A stretch of DNA of 64,000 bases from Jeotgalibaca sp052266715 (GCA_052266715.1 JBQPRB010000001.1), one strand, 5' to 3'. Positions 8,829 through 18,345 are shown, counted from the stretch's first letter. Translations and numbers: made by a program. The notes: generated by a model from the sequence alone, not told the origin.

Positions 8829-9791
8829 CTACTCCACCTCCGCCACTTTTACTAATTTTTCAGGTTTTTTATTAAAAATTGTTTTGATTTTACGGAGGAG
8901 TTCCGTGGTCAAGATTCCGTCAGGCCTGAATGCCATCAAGACAACCAGCATGATACCATAAACCGTATCGCGGTAATCCGCCATAAAACGCAGGATTTCC
9001 GGCAACAATGTTAATACCGTTGCGCCTAAAATCGGTCCCCAAATGACATTGCTCCCGCCAAAGACCGTGAACAAGAGGATGTCGATGACGCGCGAGTAGG
9101 CAAAATCACCCGGATTTATGAAGAAGGTCGCATGGGCATAAAGGGCCCCGCCGATACCGGCTAAAAAGGAACTGAAGACAAAGGCTACCATTTTATATTT
9201 GACCACATCGATACCGGTCAATTCCGCCGCATGTTCATCCCCTTTGATTGCCGCAAAAGCGCGGCCGACCCGGGAGTTGTCCAGCTTCAACCAAAAATGA
9301 GTAATCAAAACCACCAATAAAAAGAGCACCAATACGGATGCCACTTGGCCTGCCACCTGGAAATCAAGGCCCAACGCGTCAATGATCCCCAACTTATTCA
9401 ATACACTTGCCAGGCTGATGCTGAGTGACGGGATCCCGTTCAAGCCCAGGGCGCCATTGGTGATTTCCATATTCAAGAAAACCACCCGCACCACTTCACC
9501 AAATCCAAGTGTCGCAATCGCCAGATACAATCCTTTCAGACGGGTCGTCGGCAATCCGATTACAGCGCCAACCAAGGTCGCCGCCACGCCACCAGCAAAA
9601 ATAGCGATTGGCATTGGAACACCTAGACGCATGGTCAACAGTGCTGAAGTATAGGCGCCAACACTCATGAAGCCGGCTGCCCCAAGTGAAAACTGGCCAC
9701 TTGCCAAAGTGATGAAGACGCTGATTCCCAAAATTGCATTGATTAAAATAAAAGTCCCGATTTGTAAATAATATGGGTTAAATAGCTCCAT
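8829..9791 (-). CDS. livM: Branched-chain amino-acid ABC transporter permease LivM
   Basis: A 320-residue permease with eight or nine membrane segments. The family sequence LASGQFSLGAAGFMSVGAY is near the N-terminus, and the GRAFAAIKGDEHAAELTGID region (the coupling-helix loop) is in the C-terminal half. The start overlaps the livH stop (TAATG). It pairs with LivH to form the pore. Confidence 0.92.
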   Translation of the reverse strand: MELFNPYYLQIGTFILINAILGISVFITLASGQFSLGAAGFMSVGAYTSALLTMRLGVPMPIAIFAGGVAATLVGAVIGLPTTRLKGLYLAIATLGFGEVVRVVFLNMEITNGALGLNGIPSLSISLASVLNKLGIIDALGLDFQVAGQVASVLVLFLLVVLITHFWLKLDNSRVGRAFAAIKGDEHAAELTGIDVVKYKMVAFVFSSFLAGIGGALYAHATFFINPGDFAYSRVIDILLFTVFGGSNVIWGPILGATVLTLLPEILRFMADYRDTVYGIMLVVLMAFRPDGILTTELLRKIKTIFNKKPEKLVKVAEVE

Positions 9792-10672
9792 TATGGACGT
9801 CCTCCTTGCTTGATGCTACCGAACAATCCCTGCGGTCGCCAGAATAAAATAATGATAATCATTCCAAAAGCCACTGCATCGCGGTAGGCGGATGCACCGT
9901 AAGCCACGGTCAAAATTTCAGCAACCCCCAATAAAAAGCCACCGACCATTGCACCTTTGATGTTGCCAAGACCACCCAAGACCAGCACTGCCAATCCTTT
10001 GAAGCCCATCGAAACGCCCATCATTGGTTCAATCGCATCGTATGTCAGACCGATCAAAACCCCTGCAGCCGCACCCATGCTTGTCGCCAACATGAAGGTG
10101 TAAACAATCACGCGGTTGGTGTCGATACCAAGAATACTCGCCGCTTCCGGGTTTTCTGAAGTGGCCCGAATCGCCTTGCCGACTTTCGTCTTGTTAATCA
10201 ACAGGTTCAATGCCACCATCAAAAAGACCGCCGTCCCTAAACTAATAATTTGAATCAAGGAAATTTCGAAAAATGGAAAACGAATAATTTTTCCGGAAAA
10301 GTTATTCGGGAATGACCGTGTCTGCGGTCCGAAAATCAACAGAATGATACTTTGCATGAAAATTGATACACCAATGGTACTGATCAGTGGCGCCAATTCA
10401 TTTTTAGTGTTTCGACGCAACGGACGCAACGCCAGTATTTCCATCAAAAAGCCCAAGATGGCACCACCCACCATCGCGCCAATCATTGCCACAAAAATAT
10501 TGGCATTAAACTGCGTTACCAATACCAAACCAATATAAGCGCCGGCCATAAACATGGACCCATGTGCCATATTGACGATTCCGAGTACCCCTTGAATCAA
10601 GGTGTAACCAATAGCTATAACGGCATAGGCGCTACCAAGCGTCAAACCGTTGATCAATTGCTGAATAAACAC
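9791..10672 (-). CDS. livH: Branched-chain amino-acid ABC transporter permease LivH
   Basis: A 293-residue permease with eight or so membrane segments. LTLGSAYAVIAIGYTLIQG and VNMAHG near the N-terminus, and GKAIRATSENPEAASILGID in the coupling loop, are typical. The start is GTG at 10672, nine bases after an AAGGAGG site. It is the first gene after livJ and is separated from it by a hairpin that may lower its expression relative to the binding protein. Confidence 0.92.
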   Translation of the reverse strand: MFIQQLINGLTLGSAYAVIAIGYTLIQGVLGIVNMAHGSMFMAGAYIGLVLVTQFNANIFVAMIGAMVGGAILGFLMEILALRPLRRNTKNELAPLISTIGVSIFMQSIILLIFGPQTRSFPNNFSGKIIRFPFFEISLIQIISLGTAVFLMVALNLLINKTKVGKAIRATSENPEAASILGIDTNRVIVYTFMLATSMGAAAGVLIGLTYDAIEPMMGVSMGFKGLAVLVLGGLGNIKGAMVGGFLLGVAEILTVAYGASAYRDAVAFGMIIIILFWRPQGLFGSIKQGGRP

Positions 10673-10740
10673 AAGCTTTCCTCCTTCTTACTTTCAAATA
10701 TCATATCTTTTGAAAATCACTCGTTAATAGCCTGCTAAAG

Positions 10741-10774
10741 CAAGAAACGCCGGGACAGTTTTCTCGCCCCAGCG
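10741..10774 (-). terminator. Attenuator-like hairpin between livJ and livH
   Basis: A 7-bp GC-rich stem (10748-10754 with 10768-10774, one G-U pair) is followed on the minus strand by TTTCTT. A partial terminator here would allow more binding protein than permease, a common design. It is short, so strength is uncertain. Confidence 0.5.
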
Positions 10775-10787
10775 ATTTCCAGAAAAA

Positions 10788-11945
10788 TTATTTAGTCAAT
10801 TCGACAAATTCGCCATCTTTAACTTGTAAAACCTGAATATCCATTTTTGGATCCCGATTTTCGTCAAATTCAAACTTGCCGGTGACGCCCTCGAAGTCCT
10901 CGATAGCCGCCAAAGCATCACGGAATGCCGCACGGTCTGTTGCGCTGCCTGAATTTTCAAAGGCCGTATACAGCAAGTTGATGCCATCATATGCTTGCGC
11001 TGCAAATTGATCGGGTTCACGCTCATATTTTGCTACATATGCTTCACGGAAGTCTTTAACGATTTCAGCATCTTTACCTGGGAACCAAGGTGTTCCGACA
11101 ATCGCTCCATCGGCCGCTTCGCCTGCTTGTTTCAACAATTCAGGTGAGTTGAAACCGTTCGAACCGATAACCGGTTGTTCAATTCCCATGCTACGTGCTT
11201 TTTTCATAATCAAGGCACCTTCTTGATAAAGCGACGCTACTGCCAACATATCTGGATTGATTTCTTTAATTTTCGTCAATTGCGCTGAGAAATCAGTGTC
11301 CCCATCAGCGAATGTCTCAACGGCAACTACTTCAACACCTACTTCTTTGAAGGCTGCCTCCAATGTATTGTAAACCGAAACCATTTGGTCATTGTTTTGT
11401 GAATACATGATTCCTACCGTTTTATACCCAAGTGCTTCATGCGATTTTTCTACCGCTGCGGTAACGGCCAAAGCTTCAGGTACGGCATTACGGAAAATAT
11501 AGTCCCCGATGTCCGTGATTCCATCAGCAGTCGTTGATGTTCCCAGCGCCACGATACCCGCTTGTTGCGCGATTGGACCGGCTGCAAACATCGTTCCGGA
11601 AAGCATCGGACCTTGAACAGCCAGAACATTGTCTTTGTGAACCAATTTGTTCATAGCGTTGATTGCTTCGTTTTTATCGCCCTTTTCATCTTCGATCAAC
11701 AAATCAATCTGTGCGCCACCCTTGGCATTGATTTCTTCAACAGCCAGTTCGGCACCCTCTTTAATAGAGATACCATACGCTGCTGCGCCCCCTGTTGTTG
11801 CGGTGATTAAACCAAACTTCACGTCCTCACTATCTTTTGCGGCCGTGCTGCCCGCTTCTGCATTCGTTGCGCAACCTGCTAATGCCAGCATTGAAAAAGT
11901 TGCAGCTGAGAACTTAACCAAACGATTGATGAATTTTCTCTTCAT
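10788..11945 (-). CDS. livJ: Branched-chain amino-acid binding lipoprotein LivJ
   Basis: A 385-residue extracytoplasmic binding protein of the type 1 periplasmic fold. It opens with MKRKFINRLVKF, a hydrophobic stretch and the lipobox LALAGC, so it is anchored to the outer face of the membrane by lipid. KFGLITATTGGAAAYG and INAKGGAQIDLLIEDEKGD match the LivJ family. The frame is open 18 codons further upstream, but a purine-rich AAGGGGG site and the signal peptide fix the start at 11945. It is the first gene of the liv operon. Confidence 0.92.
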   Translation of the reverse strand: MKRKFINRLVKFSAATFSMLALAGCATNAEAGSTAAKDSEDVKFGLITATTGGAAAYGISIKEGAELAVEEINAKGGAQIDLLIEDEKGDKNEAINAMNKLVHKDNVLAVQGPMLSGTMFAAGPIAQQAGIVALGTSTTADGITDIGDYIFRNAVPEALAVTAAVEKSHEALGYKTVGIMYSQNNDQMVSVYNTLEAAFKEVGVEVVAVETFADGDTDFSAQLTKIKEINPDMLAVASLYQEGALIMKKARSMGIEQPVIGSNGFNSPELLKQAGEAADGAIVGTPWFPGKDAEIVKDFREAYVAKYEREPDQFAAQAYDGINLLYTAFENSGSATDRAAFRDALAAIEDFEGVTGKFEFDENRDPKMDIQVLQVKDGEFVELTK

Positions 11946-11973
11946 GTTGATATCCCCCTTTTTTTCTTTATTC

Positions 11974-12014
11974 GAAAAAAATACACCCTCGCATAGCAAC
12001 CTATGCTAAAGTGT
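11974..12014 (-). promoter_or_regulatory. Hairpin plus T run in the livJ leader
   Basis: On the minus strand a hairpin (GCATAG, loop GTTG, CTATGC, with outer ACAC/GTGT pairs closing a 4x4 internal loop) is followed directly by ATTTTTTT and then by the livJ ribosome site. It looks like an intrinsic terminator placed before the gene, so transcription attenuation is possible. No T-box sequence was found. Confidence 0.45.
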
Positions 12015-12276
12015 CGTCTTTGAACTAATCATTCGCTTGAGGTTATACGCCATTATAAAAAACAAAAAATTGCGATAAAATTATGTAAATACCCAACAGG
12101 CATACACTTTTCAGGCTCATCAATCAATATAAGACTATTTTTTCAAAAATGTTATTCCTTATTCTTACAAATAATGAGAGAATTGTCAAACAATTCTAAC
12201 AATTATTTAATTTTAAATACTAAACTCTCATTTAACGGTTTTAAACGACTGTATGCGGTAGTTTTTAATAGAACGA
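12015..12276. other. Non-coding gap upstream of livJ
   Basis: An AT-rich gap with no gene that I can support. On the minus strand TTGACA (complement near 12183) followed 16 bases on by TAAGAA, and a TATAAT near 12050, are possible promoter elements for livJ. None has both boxes in good form. Confidence 0.4.
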
Positions 12277-12316
12277 AACAGGGCCGACAGCACATAAAAA
12301 TGCTGTCGGCCCTGTT
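12277..12316 (-). terminator. Terminator after pnuC
   Basis: A 16-bp perfect GC-rich stem (12277-12292 with 12301-12316) follows the pnuC stop codon. The T run after it is short. Confidence 0.75.
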
Positions 12317-12345
12317 GCCCTGTAACTATTTATGATACGTATAAA

Positions 12346-13017
12346 TTAAGCAGCGTCTGATTGACCCAGTCCCCAGTTGACCCAGCCGCGCACACTGTTT
12401 AAAGCAAAACACAAATACATAATCGCCATCTGCGGTTGACCAACGCCTAGCCAAATCACGATTCCGATGACATTTGTGACACCCCAGAGCCACCATGAAT
12501 GACGATTACGACGCATCTGCATCACTTGCGCCACGATTGCGGTCGAATTATTTAAAGCATCCAAAATAACATACTGACCACCCATCAGATAGGAAATAAC
12601 ACCTAGGATAACACCACCACCCACCACAGCCAACGTAATAGTTTTCCAGTCAGTGGTTTTAACAACCTTGATGTCACCTTCACTGGCATCATCGCTTTTA
12701 TTTTTAATCCAGCTCGGCAAACCGATGAACAGATTACTCAAAAAGTAAAAAGCTGACATAAACATGTCGCCATACAAAGCCGATTTAAAAGCTTGCCCTG
12801 TCGCAAACAAGTTCTGGGTCATGTTGAACGGGAAGTTCCATGTCTTGGCATGTGCCAACCCGATCGTTCCCACTAAGCCCAACCAAGAAACAATGTTGGC
12901 CAAGGTGAACCAGCCATTTTTCATACTGCCATTAAAAGTCAGTAAAACCATCGCTGCTGTGACCGCAATGTTAAACCATTTGATCTGTTCTTTTTTCTTT
13001 TCTAAAATGTGTTCCAA
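12346..13017 (-). CDS. pnuC: Nicotinamide riboside transporter PnuC
   Basis: A 223-residue membrane protein with about seven segments. The WGVTNVIGIVIWL stretch and the C-terminal NSVRGWVNW are PnuC signatures. PnuC facilitates uptake of nicotinamide riboside for NAD synthesis, driven by phosphorylation inside the cell. The start is TTG at 13017 with AGGAG nine bases upstream. The gene is alone, and no NadR or NiaR gene is near it. Confidence 0.85.
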   Translation of the reverse strand: MEHILEKKKEQIKWFNIAVTAAMVLLTFNGSMKNGWFTLANIVSWLGLVGTIGLAHAKTWNFPFNMTQNLFATGQAFKSALYGDMFMSAFYFLSNLFIGLPSWIKNKSDDASEGDIKVVKTTDWKTITLAVVGGGVILGVISYLMGGQYVILDALNNSTAIVAQVMQMRRNRHSWWLWGVTNVIGIVIWLGVGQPQMAIMYLCFALNSVRGWVNWGLGQSDAA

Positions 13018-13173
13018 GATACTTTGCTCCTAATCGTTTGATTGTGGGTAAATTTTCCGCTTCTTAATATATCACTATCCCCAAGCCATCGTCCAGTTAC
13101 TTTTAAAGAACCCGTTAAACGTTATATAATCAACTTATACAGAATAACTGCTTAATATAAGGAGGAAAAACAC

Positions 13174-13755
13174 ATGAAGAAATTAAATTATCCTGAAATT
13201 GCGGACGCGCAAATCATCGACATCCGTTCCCAACTGGCCTTCCAAAATGGCCATGCGAAAGGCTCACTTAACCTTACCGCCAAAAATTTCAAAAAATATG
13301 CGGGAGACTTTTTGTCCCAAGACCAACCCCTTGCCTTTGTGGTTGGCGAAGAAACACCAGACGAAATTGCGGAATTGGAAATCATCGCCCGGGAAATGGG
13401 ATATGCCCATCTCGCTGGCTATCTCGTGATTGATGAGATTCCAAAAGAGACTATCCAACATTCCGACACCATCACCGCCGCAGATTTCCTGAAAAAAGAG
13501 AGTGATTTTATTTTGCTGGATGTGCGCCACCCGGACGAAATTACGCGCCCAGCTCCGGAAAAAAACCTGATCAACATCGCACTTGAAGATTTAGCAGCGA
13601 ACTACCAGGACCTCGCCAAGAATAAAGATGTCTATACCCTCTGTGGTTCAGGTAACCGTGGCACCACCGCCGCTTCCTATCTTGAAACAAAAGGCTTCCA
13701 GCCCATCATCATAGAAGGTGGCATGAAAGCCATCCAAGAAACGATGAATCCTTAA
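13174..13755 (+). CDS. Two-domain rhodanese-like protein
   Basis: 193 residues with two rhodanese-type domains, about 5-90 and 95-190. The second domain carries the catalytic cysteine in the loop CGSGNRG near residue 157. The first domain has no cysteine, as in inactive rhodanese halves. Sulfur transfer from thiosulfate or a persulfide donor is expected, but the partner is unknown. AAGGAGG precedes the ATG. A weak promoter (TTTAAA, 17 bases, TATAAT near 13124) lies upstream. Confidence 0.82.
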   Translation: MKKLNYPEIADAQIIDIRSQLAFQNGHAKGSLNLTAKNFKKYAGDFLSQDQPLAFVVGEETPDEIAELEIIAREMGYAHLAGYLVIDEIPKETIQHSDTITAADFLKKESDFILLDVRHPDEITRPAPEKNLINIALEDLAANYQDLAKNKDVYTLCGSGNRGTTAASYLETKGFQPIIIEGGMKAIQETMNP

Positions 13756-13767
13756 GAAGTAACACAC

Positions 13768-13794
13768 TCCCCGCTCTTATAGCGGGTTTTTTTA
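13768..13794 (+). terminator. Terminator after rhodanese gene
   Basis: The stem CCCGCT/AGCGGG followed by T7. Confidence 0.8.
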
Positions 13795-13972
13795 TCGTGG
13801 AAAATATTAACATGACTAGTATCTTCGCGTTTTTAATCAGCTTTCTATAAAATTGTTTATAAAATCACAAAATATTTTTTCGAAAAAAGCTACTTTGAAA
13901 GCGTTTGATTTAATTATCGTTAAATGATACGATGATATTGTGAATAAAATAACAAGAAGAGGGTGTTTATTA

Positions 13973-15175
13973 ATGAAAGTATTGGTTTTAGGTGGCGCTG
14001 GTGCCCAAGGTTATTATGCGATTGAAAAAATGGCAGCGGATGATATTTATGATGAAATTATTATATCGGATTACGATGGTGAAAAAGCGAAACAAACGGT
14101 CACAGGTTTTAATAATCCCAAAATGACTGCCATGCAGTTGGATGTTTACGATACCGATAAATTAATGGAGGCAATGAATGGAGTTGATATCGTAGCGAAC
14201 TGTACCGGTCCGTTCTACCTTCTTTTGCCGCCAATAATGAAAGCGTTCATGGCATCAGACTGTAAAAAATACGTTGATTTCTGTGATGATATTCAAGCAT
14301 TTGAGGAAGTCATGACGAAAGAAGCCAAACAAGAAGCAATAGATAAAGAGAAACAGATTATTATTGGACTTGGAGGAAGCCCTGGTGTTATTCCAGTCGA
14401 GATAATGCATGCCGTTTCAATGATGGATGATGCACATTCTGTACAATTACATATGATCATGGATGAACTGGGTGAAAGTGGACCGGCCGTGTGGGATCAT
14501 ATGATTGAGAACTTTAACGGCAAAGTAGGCGTTTGGAAAGATGGCAAATACCAAGAAGAAAATGGGCTTGCAGTTGTCGAACAATATGATTATGACCCAC
14601 GCGTGTTTGGTGATGTCGGTAAAATAGATGTTTTCTCACTTGGACACCCGGAGGTCTACACTCTTCCGCAAGTTTTGCCAAATTTAGATGAAATAAAAAT
14701 CAAAGTTTCGATGTATCCTGTAAATACGATGGACATGGTCAAAGATTTTAATCGTATCGGTTTATTAGAAACAGAAAAAATTGAAGTAGACGGTGTTGAA
14801 GTTGCTCCACGTTCTGTCTTACTCAAGCTGATGGAAAAATTATACAATAATCCAAAAGTGAAGGGTTTCTTAACCGATGAGCATCGTGATGTAGAGGATA
14901 GACCAAGCGGATCAGCCATTACAGTTCTTGGTAAAAAAGATAATAAAGGCGTTAAATATGTGAGTTCATTCAATACCCTGATGGGACCAATTACCGGATA
15001 TCCAGTAGCTGTCGGTGTGCGTTTGCTGGCCGAAGGTAAAGTAGCAAATGGAATGATGATTCCGGAAGAAGCCATTACGAATCCTGGTGAGTTTGTAGAG
15101 GAAGTATATGCTTCAATCCCTGAATTAGGCTACTTCTTAGAGCGTGAAACAGCGATTGAATATAATTTGGCATAA
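13973..15175 (+). CDS. Saccharopine dehydrogenase-like NAD(P)-binding protein
   Basis: A 400-residue protein with an N-terminal Rossmann fold (VLVLGGAGAQGYYA, then an acidic residue at the end of the second strand) and a C-terminal domain like those of saccharopine dehydrogenase-type oxidoreductases. The SPGVIPVEIMHA region and the LMGPITGYPVAVG stretch fit the family. The frame extends 11 codons upstream, but AGAGGG sits 9 bases before the ATG at 13973. Lysine-pathway partners are absent, so the substrate is unknown. A scrap matching its LMGPITGYPVA stretch lies at 25944. Confidence 0.8.
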   Translation: MKVLVLGGAGAQGYYAIEKMAADDIYDEIIISDYDGEKAKQTVTGFNNPKMTAMQLDVYDTDKLMEAMNGVDIVANCTGPFYLLLPPIMKAFMASDCKKYVDFCDDIQAFEEVMTKEAKQEAIDKEKQIIIGLGGSPGVIPVEIMHAVSMMDDAHSVQLHMIMDELGESGPAVWDHMIENFNGKVGVWKDGKYQEENGLAVVEQYDYDPRVFGDVGKIDVFSLGHPEVYTLPQVLPNLDEIKIKVSMYPVNTMDMVKDFNRIGLLETEKIEVDGVEVAPRSVLLKLMEKLYNNPKVKGFLTDEHRDVEDRPSGSAITVLGKKDNKGVKYVSSFNTLMGPITGYPVAVGVRLLAEGKVANGMMIPEEAITNPGEFVEEVYASIPELGYFLERETAIEYNLA

Positions 15176-15215
15176 TTGCGTCTTTACAAACATTTTTTAC
15201 TTCTACAATTTTGGG

Positions 15216-15244
15216 GACTGGAAAAACGCCAGTCTCTTTTTTAG
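15216..15244 (+). terminator. Terminator after saccharopine-dehydrogenase-like gene
   Basis: The stem GACTGG/CCAGTC followed by CTTTTTT. Confidence 0.75.
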
Positions 15245-15384
15245 TTGTGATCATTACTTCTCATGCGCTCGGACAGGGTAGCCTTGACGCTATCGTTCGC
15301 AATCGGTCCCTAGCGTGGGCAAAGCGTGTTCCTCATCTCAAGACGGTTTGCTATACTAATAGAAAATTACAAAGGAGTTGCACT

Positions 15385-15789
15385 ATGCCACACGAAAAAA
15401 CGTATATCATGTTAAAACCCGATGCCGTAAAACGTCGCCTCATCGGTGAAATTGTCTCACGCATCGAGAAAAAAGGCTATCACATCACGCAAGCAAAATT
15501 AATGACGTTAGATAAAACGGTCATCGCTGAACATTATGCGCACCTAGTGGACAAACCATTTTACCCTAAACTCGAAGCCTTCATGACTTCCGGTCCGGTA
15601 TTTGGCATGGTCGTCGAAGGTGAAAATGCCATTGCCGGCATGCGGCAAATGATGGGTCCGACAAACGTTTTTGAAGCAAGCCCGGGCACAATTCGTGGCG
15701 ATTATGCCACCAACGTGACTGAAAATGTCATTCATGGATCTGATAGTGCAGAGAATGCAACGATTGAAATCAAACGCTTCTTCGGGTGA
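15385..15789 (+). CDS. ndk: Nucleoside diphosphate kinase
   Basis: A 134-residue enzyme that moves the gamma phosphate between nucleoside tri- and diphosphates through a phosphohistidine. The active-site sequence NVIHGSDS (His near residue 115), the ATP-contact residues in MLKPDAVKRRLIGEI and the PGTIRGDYA loop are all present. Length is that of the compact bacterial enzyme. The frame is open for 58 codons upstream, but AAAGGAG stands just before the ATG at 15385. Confidence 0.95.
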   Translation: MPHEKTYIMLKPDAVKRRLIGEIVSRIEKKGYHITQAKLMTLDKTVIAEHYAHLVDKPFYPKLEAFMTSGPVFGMVVEGENAIAGMRQMMGPTNVFEASPGTIRGDYATNVTENVIHGSDSAENATIEIKRFFG

Positions 15790-15800
15790 AGCAAGCAATA

Positions 15801-15834
15801 AGAAGAGGGATTCCTTCACAGGAGTCCCTCTTCT
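15801..15834. terminator. Bidirectional terminator between ndk and DUF1275 gene
   Basis: The stem AGAAGAGGGA/TCCCTCTTCT lies between the convergent genes and overlaps the stop codon of the minus-strand gene. Confidence 0.75.
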
Positions 15835-16487
15835 GTTTCCATTATTTCTTTTTGTGTGTATGTGAAATATGAACCGATACAAACTGCCAGTAGTCCCGCC
15901 ACCAACATCAAATTAAAATTTGTGTATCGAGCGAGGAAAGCAGCAATTATCGCCCCGATAACGAAAAATAAAAAATTGCAGGTAAAAAACTTTAATTTCC
16001 ACTCTTCGACCGGCAGTCCTCTCAACTGTTTTCCCATTTCAACTCCGATATCCGTTATGGTTCCAGATAAAATCGTCGTTCTGACAATCAAGCCTTTGTA
16101 ATACACATGCATCCCATTCTGGAGCCCCAAGGCAAAGGAAAGATACATAAGGAAGTAAAGCGTATCCGAGCCCAACCAGCCGAACAAAAGATATCCAAGA
16201 CCAATTAACATAATGACATTGCCATAGTTTCGATGAGATTTCAATTCATTGGAGGGGTAGAAAAAACCACTCACAATCGTACCCACCAGAAAACAAGCTG
16301 TTGCCATTATAATAGAAAGAAGGTTTTGCATATCACCTTCAACCAACGCAAGCGCAAACTTGGTGGAATTCCCAGTATGCGCTGATACAACCCGTCCCAA
16401 CTCAAGAATGGCAGTAGCATTCACATATCCGGCCAAAGCTCTCAAGCAGAAAATCGAAATCGATAGTTTTTCTTCATTCTGTTCCAC
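15816..16487 (-). CDS. DUF1275 (YoaK/UPF0700) membrane protein
   Basis: A 223-residue protein with six membrane segments. The first segment region (LAGYVNATAILELGRVVSAHTGNSTKFA) and the LGLQNGMH sequence are family features. The function of the family is unknown. The start is GTG at 16487 with AAGGAG eight bases before it. The gene forms a single unit that converges on ndk. Confidence 0.8.
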   Translation of the reverse strand: MEQNEEKLSISIFCLRALAGYVNATAILELGRVVSAHTGNSTKFALALVEGDMQNLLSIIMATACFLVGTIVSGFFYPSNELKSHRNYGNVIMLIGLGYLLFGWLGSDTLYFLMYLSFALGLQNGMHVYYKGLIVRTTILSGTITDIGVEMGKQLRGLPVEEWKLKFFTCNFLFFVIGAIIAAFLARYTNFNLMLVAGLLAVCIGSYFTYTQKEIMETEEGLL

Positions 16488-16651
16488 TTTACTTTCTCCT
16501 TACGCCCTTCGCTTAAAATGAAGATAACGGTTTTTATAGAACATTGTAACACCCTCATCCGCAATTCGACAATAAGAATTAGTCTCGGCGCTATTATTTA
16601 AATAATACAAACTCTGTCCATACAAAGTGATGCCGCTTTTTGATTCAACTA

Positions 16652-17623
16652 TTATTTTTGCTCTACAAAATAATGATCCACCGCATGTTCAAAAGAGCGA
16701 ATGAAAAAAGGTATAGCCTTTTTGCTCACATCGGCAGTGGGATTAGCAATATCAAACCCGTGGTAACAACCTTTATACATTTCGAAATCGACCGGCACTC
16801 CTGCTTCTTTCAAATTCTGGATGTACTGAACGGTCTCGTCTCGGAATGGTTCCAGATCACCCACAAACGTGACGGTAGGAGGCAAGTTACTATAATCCGT
16901 CGCTCGCGCAGCCGCTGCATAGGCTGGCACATTCCCCCCATACAAATCCCCAAGATATAATTTCCAACCCCAACGATTCGTTCGTGCGTTCCAAATAGGG
17001 GCATTGTTTTCTTTTGCCGATTCCGTTTCCGACCGATCGTCCATCATGGGATACAGCGGCATCTGAAAGGCAATGTTAACCTCGTTTTTGTCCCGCGCAT
17101 AAAGAGTCAGTGCTGCCGTCAGCCCTCCTCCGGCACTTTCTCCGCCAACCATCAATTGATCGCTCCTGATACCGATTTTTTCTGCGTTTTTTTTCATCCA
17201 CAAAAGGGCCGCATATGAATCGTCCAACGCGGCGGGATAAGGCGCATCAATGGATAAACGATAGTCCGGTGCCACAATCACGCAATTCCTGGCTTCGATT
17301 AAACTTCTGTAACGAGCGGTATATAATTCCGGTACGCCCAGTGCATATCCGCCACCGTGCAACCACAGTACTCCCGGTACAGCCTTTTTCAAATGGAGCG
17401 GTTTATAAATACAGATACGCAACTTCGTCCCATCTTCCCGCGTCAGCCATTCTTCGGAAGTTTGCATCCCATCAGCTTTTTTTCCCTTCAATCCCTTGGT
17501 GAGTTTTTTTACGGTGTGCATAAACTTGATGAACTTTTCTTCGCTTGATTTACTCATAACGGCATCAATCATGTATCCCCTTAACCTGAGTTGCTTATCG
17601 ATCATTCTGTATGTCACTTTCAT
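16652..17623 (-). CDS. Alpha/beta hydrolase, hormone-sensitive-lipase-like esterase
   Basis: A protein of about 323 residues with the HSL-family oxyanion motif HGGGYALG, nucleophile elbow GGESAGGG, acid residue in VGDLEPFRDE and catalytic histidine in CYHGFD. Family members hydrolyse short acyl esters in the cytoplasm. The frame extends further upstream. Three adjacent ATGs follow a GGGGG ribosome site, and 17623 gives the best spacing. The substrate is unknown. No operon partner. Confidence 0.85.
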   Translation of the reverse strand: MKVTYRMIDKQLRLRGYMIDAVMSKSSEEKFIKFMHTVKKLTKGLKGKKADGMQTSEEWLTREDGTKLRICIYKPLHLKKAVPGVLWLHGGGYALGVPELYTARYRSLIEARNCVIVAPDYRLSIDAPYPAALDDSYAALLWMKKNAEKIGIRSDQLMVGGESAGGGLTAALTLYARDKNEVNIAFQMPLYPMMDDRSETESAKENNAPIWNARTNRWGWKLYLGDLYGGNVPAYAAAARATDYSNLPPTVTFVGDLEPFRDETVQYIQNLKEAGVPVDFEMYKGCYHGFDIANPTADVSKKAIPFFIRSFEHAVDHYFVEQK

Positions 17624-17726
17624 CATCATTACCCCCGATACAGTCATTTTAATGGACTTAAATTTTCTTATCAATTTCCAGCCCTCTTTATTGCTATATC
17701 CCCCTATAAACTACATGATAGTAAAG

Positions 17727-17735
17727 TGGTATAAT
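17727..17735 (+). promoter_or_regulatory. Extended -10 promoter for flavodoxin-like gene
   Basis: TGGTATAAT is an extended -10 element. No good -35 box is present, which is usual for this promoter type. It lies 46 bases before the start codon. Confidence 0.5.
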
Positions 17736-17781
17736 ATGAGAAACAAGGACCATATTTTATTCATCAAAAGGGGCTGTAAAC

Positions 17782-18327
17782 ATGACAATGATTGCGGTTT
17801 ATGGAAGTCGGTATGGCACAACGAAAAGCTATGCGGAAGAATACGCTCGCCAAAAAGGTATCAAAGCCATTCCATTTCGCCTGCTCGAAGACCTCACTTG
17901 TTATGATACTGTCATTCACTTTGGTGCATTACTCGCTGGCGGCGTATATGGGTTAAAAAAGACCTTAAAAGTACTGGATGCAACTGGCTCCCAGCATCTC
18001 GTTATTGTCACTGTCGGCTTAGCCGATCCCAAAAACTCCCAAAACACAGACTATTTAAAGCAAGCCATCAAAGAACAAGTCCCCACAAACATTCTCAATA
18101 ACACGGAAATATACCATCTCAGAGGTGGTATCGATTATAAAAAATTGAGTTTGGTGCACCGATTCATGATGTACCTGACCTACAAAAAAGCTAAAAAACA
18201 TGCCTCTGAATCAAATAATGAAGAAACAAATGAAATGATAGCAACCTATAACAAAAAAGTTAATTTTGTTGATTTTAATACGCTCGATCAAATTGATATA
18301 AAAGACAAGACTCCTGAGGACGAATGA
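17782..18327 (+). CDS. Flavodoxin-domain protein
   Basis: A 181-residue protein with an N-terminal flavodoxin fold. The FMN phosphate loop reads YGSRYGTTKSYA (residues about 7-18), and the HFGALLAGGVYGLKKTLK region matches the flavodoxin_5 type, the group that includes HemG-like proteins. It is probably a redox protein that uses FMN. AAGGGG lies eight bases before the ATG. The stop codon sits inside its own terminator hairpin. Confidence 0.75.
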   Translation: MTMIAVYGSRYGTTKSYAEEYARQKGIKAIPFRLLEDLTCYDTVIHFGALLAGGVYGLKKTLKVLDATGSQHLVIVTVGLADPKNSQNTDYLKQAIKEQVPTNILNNTEIYHLRGGIDYKKLSLVHRFMMYLTYKKAKKHASESNNEETNEMIATYNKKVNFVDFNTLDQIDIKDKTPEDE

Positions 18328-18345
18328 TTTCTCAGGAGTCTTTTT
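18307..18345. terminator. Terminator overlapping the flavodoxin-like stop codon
   Basis: A 12-bp stem AAGACTCCTGAG/CTCAGGAGTCTT, followed by TTTTT. It also lies at the end of the convergent DUF998 gene. Confidence 0.8.

Noticed and set aside
11946..12276. T-box or CodY site upstream of livJ
   Set aside because: No T-box core was found. A weak CodY-like match lies at the livJ 3' end (10772-10788) with three mismatches, in the wrong place.
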